A stretch of 64,000 nt of DNA from Phaseolus vulgaris (lineage: Eukaryota > Streptophyta > Magnoliopsida > Fabales > Fabaceae): assembly GCF_000499845.2 (NCBI RefSeq), contig NC_023749.2:6543030-6607029 (forward strand), read 5' to 3'. Position 1 is the stretch's first letter, and each line of letters opens with the position of its first letter. Shown here piece by piece: positions 37,810 through 49,729 of the stretch. The notes under the pieces are model-generated. The model searched no databases and was not told where the DNA came from. It saw only the letters and a list, made by a program, of their open reading frames with translations. The position numbers and the translations under genes are program-made.

Positions 37810-38143
37810 GAATAGGAAATTTCTTCCGGTGCCATATCAATTTTAAATTTCTAAAATTATCCTTATTCTAGATTTGAAAATTCAAAATAATAAATAAAGT
37901 TAAAAAATAAAAAATGATTTTCCAGAACACAAAAATAAAGATGCATTTCAGATAAAATTTTCTGTTATTAAAAAATGTGTTATGAAAATCGAAATATGAA
38001 ATATTTTTGGATAAAAAGTATGAAGTAATTTTTATTTACACCCTCATGTAAAGTTATTTTCGTCATTTAAAAGGAACATTTTATTTTCAATTTGGGTGCA
38101 TGTCGAAATTGATATGGTGCAGGGAGAAATTGCTCTCCGAATA
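37810..38143. mobile_element. 324-bp MITE with inverted ends and GAATA target duplication
   Basis: The left end at 37815 is GGAAATTTCTTCCGGTGCCA followed by TATCAATTT. The reverse-complemented right end at 38138 is GGAGAGCAATTTCTCCCTGC followed by ACCATATCAATTT, so about 30 bp pair with one 3-4-bp gap. GAATA flanks both sides (37810-37814 and 38139-38143). There is no coding capacity. Confidence 0.75.
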
Positions 38144-38265
38144 TTTGACCATATATCTTTTTGAGACCAGGAAAAAGTCCATAATATTCCAACACGAAAG
38201 CCCACAATGGAGGGTTTCTTTTTCACCTCCATAATTTTCTTCACTCTCACAAGACTGTTTCTTCA

Positions 38266-38588
38266 TGCACCTCCATATGTTCTTATTCCAACTTCATAAA
38301 TTTTCATATTTTCAAAAATATCCATATATAATATTCTAGATTACGTAATCTGGAAGTTAATTTTTAAATCCGTAATTAGCTTTCAGATTACATAATCCGA
38401 AAGTTTTTTCTCAGATACATGATTAGTTTATAAATTACATATTCTGAAAGTCTTTTTTAACTTTCAAATTATAAAATCTGGAATACCATTTTGGATTATA
38501 TAATCTGAAATATGGAAGTAACACAAGAAAGATAAAAAGTATTTTTATATTTTGTATGGGGTTGCCAGAAGAATATATGGAGGTGCAA
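38266..38588. mobile_element. MITE-like unit carrying palindromic words, copy 2
   Basis: The left end GCACCTCCATATGTTCTTAT pairs with the reverse complement of the right end GCACCTCCATATATTCTTCT. The inside holds further GATTAYRTAATCYGRAAG words (near 38337, 38387 and 38495). It is better preserved than 37216-37590. Confidence 0.7.
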
Positions 38589-38734
38589 GATATAACCACA
38601 AAGGATGATAACTAGAAGGGAATGACAATGGTGGTAAGGGCAACAAGAAGACATTTTGGTCTCTTAACCACTCATAAGAGTGCACATAGAAAATACGGGG
38701 TGTAGAAAAAAAGGCCTAACCAATTATATAATGT

Positions 38735-39060
38735 TGGCAATTGCTTCCTGCATCATATCACTGCACCCAATCACAGGGAAAAACCGAAAATACCCTTAAA
38801 AAATGGGATACATATGAAATTACATTCCTGACCTTCTTTTCTGGAACACAATAATGTTTTTTTTTCTGAATGTATTATTTTCAGTTTCGTATTTTTTTTA
38901 TCCGAAATGGGATTTTGATTTTTTTTTCCTGATTTTTATATTCGAAACAAAAAATCTCTTTCAGATTTATTTTTTCAGAATGCATTATTTTCAATTCTGG
39001 ATTTTCATTTCCAGAATAAAAGGTATTTTCGGAATTTTTGAAATTATGTTGAGTGCAGGT
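38735..39060. repeat. Diverged relative of the 37815 MITE
   Basis: The left end 'caattgcttcctgcatcata' followed by 'tcactgcacccaat' resembles the reverse-complemented right end of the 37815-38138 element (caatttctccctgcaccata, then tgcaccca). The right end near 39050-39062 (tgagtgcagg) is only a weak match. The inside has recurring TTCTGAATG/TTCTGGA words. The 103-codon ORF here is low-complexity and unlikely to be a gene. Confidence 0.45.
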
Positions 39061-39069
39061 TCAAAAGTG

Positions 39070-40100
39070 TTGGGTCAACGTGGCCTTTTGTCACAACGAA
39101 CACCAGAAGCCCACAAAACAGACAACAACAACTATATATTTTTCCCACAAAGCAGAAGTACTTAATTTTTTTTGTAAATATTTGATTGTTTTAATTTATT
39201 TGAAATTTTACTAAATTCAGTTCATATTCGATATCTCGTTGCGTGCGTGTATACAACGCAAACATCGATCTGAACAAAAAAAAAAATCAACTTAAAATTA
39301 ATTTAATTTTATACTTATTTCGGAATATGTTTGGGCGATTAATGAGGAGAAAGGATAATGGAAAGACTTATATAACTATCTGTTTTTTATTTATATTTAA
39401 TTATATATATATATATAATTAAATTAATTGTTTTAGATTTCTGTATATTACTCTTAATTAATTAAATTTTCTAAATAATAATATCATAATAAATTTATTT
39501 TTAAATTAGAAGGTTTAAAAAATAAACTAAATTTTGAAAAAAAAATTAAAATTAATGTATAAAATTATTTTGTTTATATTAAATAAAAATATATTTCTTA
39601 ATTAAATTATTTGTTTTGAAAAATTAATGATTTTATGTTTTCATTACTTATTATCTTAATTGATATTTTTTATTTTAACGCTAAACTAATCACACTCCAA
39701 TATAAAAACTAAAAAAATAATATAACAAAATGTAAAATTTACAAATGTAAACGAAGTCACATCTTTATAAACTAAACATATATTTAATTTTATTTTTTAT
39801 TACAATTTATTACTCTCTTTTTCTTACGACATCTACCCTTTTACAACTTTACTTTGAAAAGAAATAAAATTATATTAACGAGTCTCCACATTTACCAACT
39901 AAATTAAAAAAATAGTCTACATTATTTTATTAAATAATATTGAAAGGTATACAAAAAAATTTTAGTTCATTCCTCCTTATAAAATATTGGTTAAATATTA
40001 TTCAAATTTCATACATTATGTTTTATTAAAATAATTTTGGTTTATTGTGTTTAATTTGAATATAATTTTTTTATACAATAAATTTATGTGTTACTAATAT
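39070..40100. other. Intergenic, A+T-rich
   Basis: No gene or defined element recognised. A short (AT)n run lies at about 39403-39418. Confidence 0.55.
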
Positions 40101-40109
40101 TTTTTCAGG

Positions 40110-40480
40110 TTACCAAATGACTGACTATGTTCAGTCTCAACTCCAATTCAATTGAAATGATAAAATTGTTGATTATGATCAGCTTCAATCCTAACTTATT
40201 GGATTGATAAAATTGCTAGCTATGATTAGCTTCGATCTCAATTTGACTAGATTGTTAAATTTGCTGACTATGATTAACCGGTTCGGCTAGATTATTAAAA
40301 ATGTTATGATCAACCTTGACACCAACTCAATTAGATTGTTAAAATTGCTAATTATGATCAACCTCGACTCCAACTCGACTTAATTGTTAAAATTGCTGAT
40401 TATGATTAGCCTTGACCCAAACTCGACTAGATTTTTAAAATGCTAACTATGATTAGTCGTTGACTCGATCATAACATTAA
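40110..40480 (+). repeat. Minisatellite, ~48-bp unit, about 7 degenerate copies
   Basis: Each unit reads approximately GATTGTTAAAATTGCTGACT, then ATGATTAGCCTCGACTCCAA, then CTCGACTA, with lengths of 40-49 bp because of small deletions. Successive starts lie near 40205, 40253, 40292, 40337, 40386 and 40432. None of the frames stays open. Confidence 0.85.
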
Positions 40481-42514
40481 AAAATCGACCTTATCAATAT
40501 CTGCAAAGTCTGACCTTTTAGTCAATATCAACTTAACTCCGTTGACAATTGCTTAATGTTTAACCGTGTGTGACATGAGTAAGTTCGTTTATCTTAACTT
40601 GAACAATTGTCGAGCCTTAACGTCTATGGTAATTTGAAATATGGACAAGCTAACACAAAACCAATTAATCAACTTATGCCATATTGAACAATCTAACAAC
40701 TCAGACACAAGTTACATTGTAATTTATTTATGAGTTTTTCATTAGATAAATCTATTCACTTACTCAACTTAAGGTTAGGATTAAGGTTAGGATTTGTGTA
40801 TGAGTAACTTTTCTAGTTATTGGTTATAAAACTTATTAATCATTAACAAAATTAATAAATTACCCAAAATCTTAATAAAGAAAAGAATAAATAAATATCT
40901 ACTTTTTGATACATAAGATCAGTTAAAAACTCTAAAAAAATAAATAATATTAATTAAGATAGTATAATAATAGTATAATAGACAATTAATTAATTTTGTT
41001 ACTAAAAATAATAGTACTCAACTTAAATACTCTAATTTAAAATCACTTAAACTTTAAATCAAAATAATAATTAATTTGATGTTTTAGAGAATGACAGAAG
41101 AAGAAACTAAGTGGATGATTGAAAAAAATGAGAATGAAGATACGTGTATGTTTTGTATACATTTGAATGGACATTCGGTAATAAAGAACTATTACCAAAT
41201 GGACCACATAACATAAGCATGCTCATGTCACAAAAATTGAACTGTGCCACCAACAAAACAAACCAACCCATTACAAACAAAAACTGCAACACGACAAATA
41301 ACACAACACCTTTGACCGACAGATATATGCAATGTTCATTTTTATAATAGAGATCCTTCACCTATAATAATAATAATACTAAATAATAATAATAATAAAA
41401 TATTTTTTTGTTGGTATCAATTATCGAATTTTATAGTATGGCACGAGGAACTATTGGTGCATGTAATTGTTGGATTTGCGGCTTTAATAACTAACAAAGG
41501 GATTGGGAAAGAATACTTAATGATGAAGAGTTCTTCTTTTTGGCTTCTTTCCTTAACCCTCTCACTTCTACTATGCATAACCAAATTTGGGGCCATGTGA
41601 TAGAGAAACCATAAACATATATAACTAATTAAAATTCTACAGTAAAATCTCAAAATCAACCTACAGGGATACTTTTAAGGGATTAAAAAAAATGAGATTT
41701 TGTTGAAAAGAACAAAAACTATTTAATTTTCAATATAGTATATTTTAAATGTTTAAAATCCATAGTAAGGGTGATATTTAAAAAAAAATAAATCATAATT
41801 GGATATGTTTTTAGATTGAGAAAAAAATGGAGACCAATGGGCATCATAACAATGGTGTTCACTCACCCCACCAATTTTCTTCATCATTTCCCACTTCAGA
41901 GACTAGGACCCGACAAACACAAACCCAATCCGTTACCAAACACTCCCTACTCTTTCTTCCCAATGATCTTCTTTCACTTATCTTTTAATAAATACTTCTA
42001 TTTTTAGAAAAATATTACTTCACAACGGTATAATAATAAAAAAGTTATTCCATCTTTTCATATAAAATTCACATTTCTAACAAAATAGAATTTGTCAATA
42101 CATCTATATCTTATTTTCAAGAAGTTTATTTGTTGAAATAAAATTTAGCTTTTTTAAATTTGAATATTTTATTTTTATAAAAAAAATAATTAAACTAAAG
42201 AAAACACTTTAGGAATGTTTTAACAGTTTACAAATATCAAAATCCGAGTCCAACAGCTAACATAAACAAAAGTTGTAATAAACTTCCTCATATAATTAGA
42301 GATGACACTCATTCAAACATTAATAACTTTTCCGACTTCATCACTGTATTTGAGCTTAGTTTTTTTAGTTCTGTCAGTTTTATCCTTAAAATACACTACG
42401 AAAAAAAAATATAAATTGTCATTGACGTCGACTCTAAACAACGTATGATTATATTTTGACCTTACTGAAACCATATATATATTCTCTATTATAACTAAAA
42501 ATAAAAATTAATGA
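40481..42514. other. Intergenic, A+T-rich
   Basis: No gene supported. A short hairpin-forming word (GGTAATAAAGAACTATTACC, 41175-41194) is the only local structure noticed. Confidence 0.5.
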
Positions 42515-42770
42515 TGTTAAAGATCCCACATCGACTAAAAATTACATTTCATTGTATATAAGTGGGTGCAAACCTCACCCCATGAGTCGGTTTTATGAGA
42601 TTGAGTTAGGCTTAAAGTCCACTTCTTAATATGGTATTAAAGTCATTTTCGAGCTTATTCTAACAAATGTTTGTTGAGCTTATGAGATCACTTCTAACGA
42701 ATGTTTGTTGAGCTTATGAGATCACTCGCTATCGGACCGTTACTAGATCAACCATAATATCTTATTCCTA
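42515..42770 (+). mobile_element. TRIM-like LTR with primer site and 36-bp tandem duplication
   Basis: The LTR, about 115 bp, starts TGTTAAAGATCCCACATCGA and includes 'tatataagtgggtgcaaacc'. It is followed by ATGGTATTAAAGTC, a mutated initiator-Met-tRNA primer site (TGGTATCAGAG). In the internal part 'aatgtttgttgagcttatga' plus 'gatcac' is directly repeated (about 42664-42725). It ends with 'cgctatcggacc'. No second LTR seen. Confidence 0.8.
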
Positions 42771-43984
42771 CTTATTATAAACTTATGCATTTCAATTTTC
42801 CTTTGTAAAATTAATATTTTTGGTTAAAGTTTGAAGTTAGATGTGTGAAAACGGAAATAGATGGGTAAAAAAGGTAAAAGGGTTTGGATGAGTGAGATAG
42901 GGGTTGTTGGAATTGGGATTCTTTGCTTGAGAAGGGAGGAGAAGTGAGTGTGGAGCCAGCAACAGGGCACTGAGTGTAATAAGGGTCCAAGATTTGACAC
43001 TGCTATCTTCTTTCTTTACTCATTCATTCATTCATCCAAAATTAGTGCTTCTCACACTCTCTCTTTCTTTCTCTCTAATGCACATTACTATCTATCTATC
43101 TATCTACCTATCTATTATTCTTCACTCTTCTTTCCTTCTTCCTCGTAAACTGCAATATTCCTCTCTCAAGCCGCATTTCCCATGCCACCTGTTCAAATCA
43201 CACACACCTGTCACCTTCCCCGGGTCCCACCTCGCACCGACCATAACCTTAAAAATCACTTTCCTCGCCGCGCCTAATTTGGTTTCAAACACGCCATTCT
43301 TCTTAGTTTTCGTCTCAAAACAATATTTTATTTCACATCATTTAAACACCCATTTTTTTATAACTCCTTCTTGTTTAGTTTTTTCTGGAGTTAATAAAAA
43401 TAATACGAAAAGCAGAAGATCCAAACTAATTATTTCATTAATTTTATTTGAGTGTGTTTTTTTAACAAGGGAAATAAAATAATTCGTCAGATGCAAATAA
43501 ATATAGAAAATAATGAAAGAAAAGGAAGGAATATGAGATGAGAAGAAAAACGTAAATTAAATTTATAAATTTTACGTATGGTTTCTGTTTTAATAAGTAG
43601 ATTTGCTTGACTATTCACGTGGCGAGCACAACTTGTTGTAATAATCACCAAACCAATCATAAATTTACTGTTATGATTAGAAAATTCACCAAAAGCAGTG
43701 AAAATATGGGAAGCAAAACATTGCCTGCGCTACACATGCTGGGAAACTAACACGTGTCAAATATAGTCAGAACAATCTTAATGCACAAGTTACTTTTCCC
43801 TCAGGATCTGATGTTAGGTAAGGAAATGATTTTAACAGAAGAAGGATAAATTACTTTTATTATATGTATTTCAAAAATATAATGATGAAAAATAGTTAGA
43901 AACTAAAAATATTATAATTTTAAAAATTATTAATGTTCGAACTTAATTTTCTTGAGATAATATCATTATCATCCATCAATATTT
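42771..43984. other. Intergenic with short microsatellites
   Basis: (ATTC)n at about 43019-43035 and (CTAT)n at about 43088-43116. The overlapping 162-codon plus-strand ORF (42994-43482) is built from these low-complexity repeats and has no recognisable motif, so I do not call it a gene. Confidence 0.6.
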
Positions 43985-44345
43985 GCAATTTGGAGTTTTA
44001 TCGTAATTTTTTTTTTAAAAGCATCACAGTAAGTAAAGGAAGAAAGTGGAGTTGATAGAGAAGGTAAATGTTTTGATCTCTAGAATGTTGAAATAACATA
44101 GTTAGGAATTTAAAGTTTCATTACCGTTTTGTCTTTAAAAAATGTCGCAGTAAATTAAAAAGGAAGGTAAAGTTGATAGACGTTGTCAATATTACGACCT
44201 CAAATATGTTGAGATAACATAATTAGGAGCTTAATTACAATTTTATCTTTAAAAATATTGCGGTGAGTTAAAAGAGAAATGTGTAGTCAAGAGACGATGT
44301 CAATGTTTTAAAATCAAATCCATTGAAATAACCCTGTTAAGGTCC
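43985..44345 (+). repeat. Degenerate tandem repeat, ~118-bp unit, three copies
   Basis: Units start near 43990, 44110 and 44228. Each has a 'ttttatcgtaattttt'-like start, then 'aaaagcatcacagtaagtaa', then 'agttgatagagaaggt', then 'gttgaaataacatagttagg'. Identity is visibly reduced but the order of words is constant. No ORF. Confidence 0.75.
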
Positions 44346-45305
44346 ATCATTGTGTCGATGTTATTAATCATTTTGTAACTTTAAACTCAAATAAAATTTT
44401 GTTTCTAAAAAGCGTTTTATCGAATTAAACATATGAATTGTTTTTTACATCTACTCTTAAATTACGTAACACTATATTAATGATTAGATTTTGAGGAGAA
44501 TACAGATTTAAAAAATGAGGTGTTTTGGTATTACTTTTTTTTTTATATTGAAAAGAAAGTTTGATGCATATCGAATTTGTAGAATGTTTGCCATTCTGTG
44601 CAGAACAGGAAATAGTTTGTACAATCTCCAACATGCGCGGCATTTCCAAAAATGAGGCGCAATGGCTTAAAGTAAATTTCAAATATCATTCCCTCTTCAA
44701 CGTAACATCGGAAACGGAACAATAACATTATTCATTCTTTTATTCAACAAAGTCACACACAATAACCAAACATCTCCACCACTACTGTCACTCATACAAA
44801 ACCAACATATTAAACTCATCCCACGTTACATTCTTGTAACCTGTCAAAGTATGTTCCACCTTCTGTCTGCATTAATAACTTCAATTCATGTATAACAATT
44901 TAGTTTGTAACAGAACTACGATGATCAAATCAATTTTAGTTTGAGGTGTTCCAACACCAGACACTAATTTTCCCAACAACAAAAGCAGAGCCTAGCGTTG
45001 TAAATTACGAGCAACAAGGTTTCCCAGAACCGTAATCAAAAAGGGATATCGACGCAAATTAATGACGTTTTACATGGATGACTAATAGTCCAACATCATT
45101 ATTGTTATCTCGAGGAAGTTGTTACAAACGAAGAACGCATTGTAATTGGCTAACATTGTTGCCTTTTTTTTGTTCATTGGGTAGTTCAAGGAAATCGTAT
45201 GCCACAGCAATGTTATCCCACTTTCAAAGCTGAAGTCTTTAAAATGTGAGTTTTGTTTATGATTATTGTATGTGATTATTGTATGTAACCAACCCATCAC
45301 ATCTT

Positions 45306-45329
45306 AGGTTTAGGGTTTAGGGTTTAGAG
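45306..45329 (+). repeat. Short interstitial telomere-type repeat
   Basis: GGTTTAGGGTTTAGGGTTTA contains the plant telomere repeat TTTAGGG about three times. Such telo boxes also occur in plant promoters, but no gene starts nearby. Confidence 0.8.
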
Positions 45330-46109
45330 TTTAATAATTAAGGTGGTTTATGTTTATTAAACAAGAAGGAGCACACAAAATGAGATGACATATCAACCTC
45401 AACCATAGAGACAAAGATTCTGCGCGGAAGAAAGAAGTGGGAACACCAACCAGATTCTTTTCTTCACAGAAATGCTAATACAAACAACGTTACCGTATGT
45501 GTTGTGTGCCTAGGGGGTGTTGGGCACAGTTTCCCATCACTCACTTTTACTTTTTTTTTGCCCTCAGTGTTTCCTTTGACTGTATAAATTTGACCAGTCA
45601 ACCAACATGACTGATCCCTATGATGTTCATGCCTCATTGCCCCACCTACAATCCATGGCCCACCACATTTTTTTTTTCCACCCATTATTTTCTCAAATAT
45701 CCATTCCTCAACACACACATGTTCATTTCAATCACCACATCATAACATATATTATTAGTATTCTTTTCTTTTTTCTTTCCAATCTATGGTTACTTTGAAT
45801 ACTAGCTAGCAAAGGACTCTAGTAAGGTTACATAGGGTGCACTCAAAGCTAAATTTCTATGGGATCCAAAGGATGTTAAAGTGGGATCAATCATTGTTTG
45901 CTAATTTTCTTTCCTCCAAGTACTCTAAAGCGATAACGACACTAAATTATAGTTAGTATTATACTATTATCCCCTTAGCAACACCAAAGAATCCGATACC
46001 AATCTCTACGGAGACATTACACCCAATTTAGCAACAAATCACACCGTATATAACGTACTAGCATCACATAATTTTCTACTTTTTTTTTTTCTTTCATCTT
46101 TTGATTGTA

Positions 46110-46312
46110 TTACAAATATGGATGGTCCGATAACGGGTGACCTGATAAGCTCAAAAAATACTCGTTAAGATATGTTCGAAATGACTCTGATACCATATTA
46201 GAAAGTAGATTTTAAGCCTCATTCAACCATAAAATCGACTCATGAGGTGAGATCTGCATCCACTTATATACAATGAATTGTCTTCATCTCTAGTCGACGT
46301 GGACGTCCAACA
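46110..46312 (-). mobile_element. TRIM-like LTR with intact primer site
   Basis: On the minus strand the LTR (46312 to about 46200) begins TGTTGGACGTCCACGTCGAC, with 'tatataagtggatgcag' inside. It is followed by TATGGTATCAGAGTCATTTC, a near-perfect initiator-Met-tRNA primer site, then an internal segment to about 46110 ending 'cgttatcggaccatcc'. This is the best-preserved copy of the family in the window. Confidence 0.85.
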
Positions 46313-48960
46313 GAGTGGAGATAATTTATAGATTCTTATGATATATAGCAACTATGATTCTATTAACTCACTTAAGAAATGAAACAAAAACTGTGATTAT
46401 AGTTTTGAACATTTTAGTGATACTATATAGTTTTTTTGTGATTGTATCAAATGTTTACTTTTTCAATTCCTTGAAATAATAAGGAATTCAACAAAACTTT
46501 AGTTGAATTTATATATGGTTATATATCACACTCAATATATGTTTCTCTTATGAGGGATATGGACATAATAGCTATGATTGTTAGGTTAGCAATCAGTTCA
46601 TGTTGGTCTTAATTGTGACTAAAGAGAAAGAAATAGTGTGCCCCATGATTCATGTAAACCATGGATTAAATATTCACAAAATGCAATGATGATCGTTAAC
46701 TTTTCTCTAATCATTTTTGGAACGGTTGTGAAAAAAAAAGTGGCTCTTATTTTTTTCTTCCTTTTTTTACCAGCTAAGCGACAAAACGCCATGTGGGAGG
46801 AAATAAATCTGATTAAGATGCAGATTGATTGAAGAAAACAAGAAGACGAAAATAATCATTCTCTTCTGCCTTGGCAAATATTGGTAACTATTATTCAATC
46901 ATTCCCTATATATTTGGCGGTTCAGATGAATCTTCGAGTCTGTTGTTTTGCTAAATTAATCGTGTTGCATACAGGTGAAACTTTTTTTGAATAATCCTGC
47001 TGTATTTGCAAGAATTTGATTATATATTTATGATTATAATTTTTATTAAAATAGTTTTTAAATGATTTATATTAAAAAATAAAGTTTAATTTAATTTTAT
47101 AAAATTAGATTATAAAATAAGGATTGAGATATTTATCTATTAAGAAATGTTTTTATTTATAGTTAACACGATTCTAATAAATATAAGATTTCTAAATTCT
47201 AATAATTAGTTTGATCTAAATTAACACATCTACAGAATGCATTTTTGAGGAAAGTATAACCAACATGAAATTCTTAACTAGCTAATTAATTATATTAAAA
47301 GCCGAAAATAATTAAGCATACCCTTTTGAACTTTGAAATTCTAAAATGAGTGGTTCCCACATATTATTTCCACTATTAATTAATTTCATAAGTTTCATTA
47401 AACTCAGCATGTGTCGAAGTACACAACTTGAAAATCTTACATGGTGAAAAGAAACTCTTATTTTAGTTTCTTTTACTTTTTTTGAGATGTATATGGATGA
47501 AATGTGTCCATTCAAATTGAGCACGATTCTACAGTGCATGTCATAATCCCAACAAAATGAATCCACATGAATAGATATTCTAACAACAGCAGAAACAAGA
47601 TAAGACATGATGACAGTAGTTAGCAATGTAAAAAGATATACATATATATCTCAATTGCATGGTGTGTTGTTTTTGTTATTTACACTAACGAGTGTTTCTG
47701 TTATTCTAAATCATTGCAAGTGTAAAAGAAGGTGAATTTAGTATGTTAATTATGCTAAAAAGATGTTAAATTAAAGATGAGAAGAAGGGTATGAATTAAA
47801 TTTGGTAAAGGATATTGGGTGTGGAATGAAGAGTGATAACAGGGAATAATGGTAATGCGTGTGGAGTGAGAAGGAAAAGAAAGGGCATGCAGGAGGAATT
47901 GCATCCATCCAATAAGTGGGAGTTGAGTAAGACAAGTCAGTGACTGTGTTTCAGATTATTATTGATCATCATCAGGAGGAGGGACCACCAGCACCAAAAT
48001 TGAAGGCCCAAGAGACACCAAAACAGGTAAAGCAAAAATTGACTCATGAAGATGGAGTGAGTGAGTGAGTGAATGAGTGAGTGAGTGGTGACAGTAGTAC
48101 TTGTTAGGTGTGAAGAATCAACCAATGACTCTCAGCCACCAATAACCTGTTAATTCCCTTCAATCTATCTCTCTGTATGTTACTATTATTGTATGTGTGT
48201 AGGTGATACATAATTTTGTTCAAAGAGAAGCATTAGTAAATATGCATGCAGAATTTCACCATGTTTGTGAGTTAAGAAGTTGAAATGTGAATGGAAGAAG
48301 AGGGTTGGAATGTGTTTGAAGAGGAATAAGGAAAAAGACGAAGGGAGGATGAAGATGAAAATGGAGATCCTCTGTCACTGTCATTAGTGTCCCCTTGCCT
48401 GTCCCCAACATCATTACAAATCCACATCAACCGGACATTCAACAAACGACGACAATCCTTCCCTTCCATCAATTTCAATTAATAATATCTTCTTCCTGCT
48501 TCTCCCTCTTGGTCCCACCTCATCATACTTACACACATACCAAACCAAATCCTTTTTTCCATTCCAACAATCCCTTCTGCATTTTATTTTTTTTATTTCT
48601 TTACTACCCTGTTCTTTATTGAAAAAAGAAAAAAAAAAACTGGTTTTTGTGATTGGGGGCTGAGAAGATCGCATGGTGTTTTTTGTTTTTAATGTTTGGA
48701 TTTTGTTAAGGTGAAGTGGATTATGGTGAGAGAGTGGTGGATGTGTGGGGACCTATGTTAAGGTGGGGTCCATTAATAGTTGCATCCACGCGAGAGGGAC
48801 CCTTGTATGTTGGGTTATGTTTATGTTTCTTTTTGTTTTTGTGTTTTTTTTTGGTTCGTATGAAACCGTTGCAGAACAGAATTGAGGAAGTAAGGAAGTG
48901 AGAATGCACTAGAATTTTCTTTTCTTTTATTTCTTAATGCTTTCTCTGCGTGCAAGCCAA
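46313..48960. other. Upstream region of the Dof gene
   Basis: No gene supported; small ORFs are scattered and low-complexity. A (GAGT)n microsatellite lies at 48056-48088. Sequence from about 47.8 kb rightwards is less A+T-rich and probably includes Dof promoter DNA. Confidence 0.55.
48056..48088 (+). repeat. (GAGT)n microsatellite
   Basis: About eight GAGT units with one GAAT variant. Confidence 0.9.
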
Positions 48961-49051
48961 CCTCATCCATCATCTTGTACGGCAAAAAACATCATTGCAT
49001 ACATTACACTTCCTTCTCTTTCTCTCTCTTGGGATTGCTTGTGGGGTGCTT

Positions 49052-49062
49052 TATATATATAA
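49052..49062 (+). promoter_or_regulatory. Candidate TATA box of the Dof gene
   Basis: TTTATATATATAACTAG lies about 30-40 bp before a C/T-rich leader rich in CTCTC and ACACAC words, about 210 bp upstream of the start codon. Confidence 0.55.
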
Positions 49063-49097
49063 CTAGTCCTACACAGGTTTCTATTACCTCACTTTGC

Positions 49098-49196
49098 ATG
49101 CTCTCTCTTCTATACTTATCTTCCTCCACTTTCCCTTCTCTCTCAACTACTCTCATCATCATACACACACAAACACACCACACATACACAATCTAG
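49098..49196 (+). other. Upstream ORF 1 of the Dof mRNA (32 codons plus stop)
   Basis: If transcription starts near 49085, the first ATG in the leader is at 49098 and encodes 32 residues (MLSLLYLSSSTFPSLSTTLI and on), ending at TAG 49194-49196. Its context is ordinary and no conserved peptide is recognised. Confidence 0.4.
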
Positions 49197-49268
49197 CAAA
49201 AGCTCTTACCTTTTGAGTTCTTAAATTAAACTCATCACTTAGATCAGGAGTGCATATATTTTCGTTGT

Positions 49269-49729
49269 ATGGATGGATCCTTCTACTGGACAACACCAGG
49301 TAAATACCATGCGTGTTGGGGTGATGTCAACGTGCTTTAATTATGTCTTTCGTGGCTTTTTATTGCCTGGTTTTGGGTTTTTGATTTTTGGTTCATACTT
49401 GAGATCAATTTGGAACAGAGAACAAGGCAATCATCTTAATTCGTGATTGATTTTGTTTTATATTTGACATTTTTATAGGAAACTTCTGTGCTCCCTCGTT
49501 ATTCTAAACCATATACTTTACTATTCATGGTGTTTTCTATGTAATTGATATGTCTCTCAAGCTGAAAAGTAAAGGCAAAATTCCCTTTGAGTGCAATAAA
49601 GTACAAGAATTGGAAGTTTAAATTAACCCTTTATATGCATGTGAGCTTGGAGTCAAATCGGGTTGAGTATTGGTTGGTCAGTGGTTAATTTGGATGTTTT
49701 GTGGTTTGTTTGTTGCAGCAAATGTCTAA
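49269..49729 (+). other. Upstream ORF 2 overlapping the Dof start (13 codons, spans the intron)
   Basis: ATG at 49269 lies 4 nt before the main ATG at 49273 (ATGGATGG) in another frame. After splicing 49299 to 49719 it reads [13 protein letters not shown] and stops at TAA 49727-49729, inside the Dof coding region. Neither ATG has a purine at -3, so leaky scanning is plausible. Confidence 0.55.

Noticed and set aside
37216..38588. Palindromic words as a CRISPR-like array
   Set aside because: Repeats are imperfect, spacing is irregular, and this is plant nuclear DNA; a transposon-derived array fits better.
38854..39165. 103-codon plus-strand ORF
   Set aside because: Phe/Ile-rich translation of T-rich repeat DNA inside a MITE-like unit.
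41175..41194. Short perfect hairpin as a possible microRNA
   Set aside because: A 7-bp stem with a 6-nt loop is far too small for a plant microRNA precursor and is expected by chance in A+T-rich DNA.
42994..43482. 162-codon plus-strand ORF
   Set aside because: Built on ATTC and CTAT microsatellites and T-rich sequence; no motif, no splice context, composition unlike the real genes.
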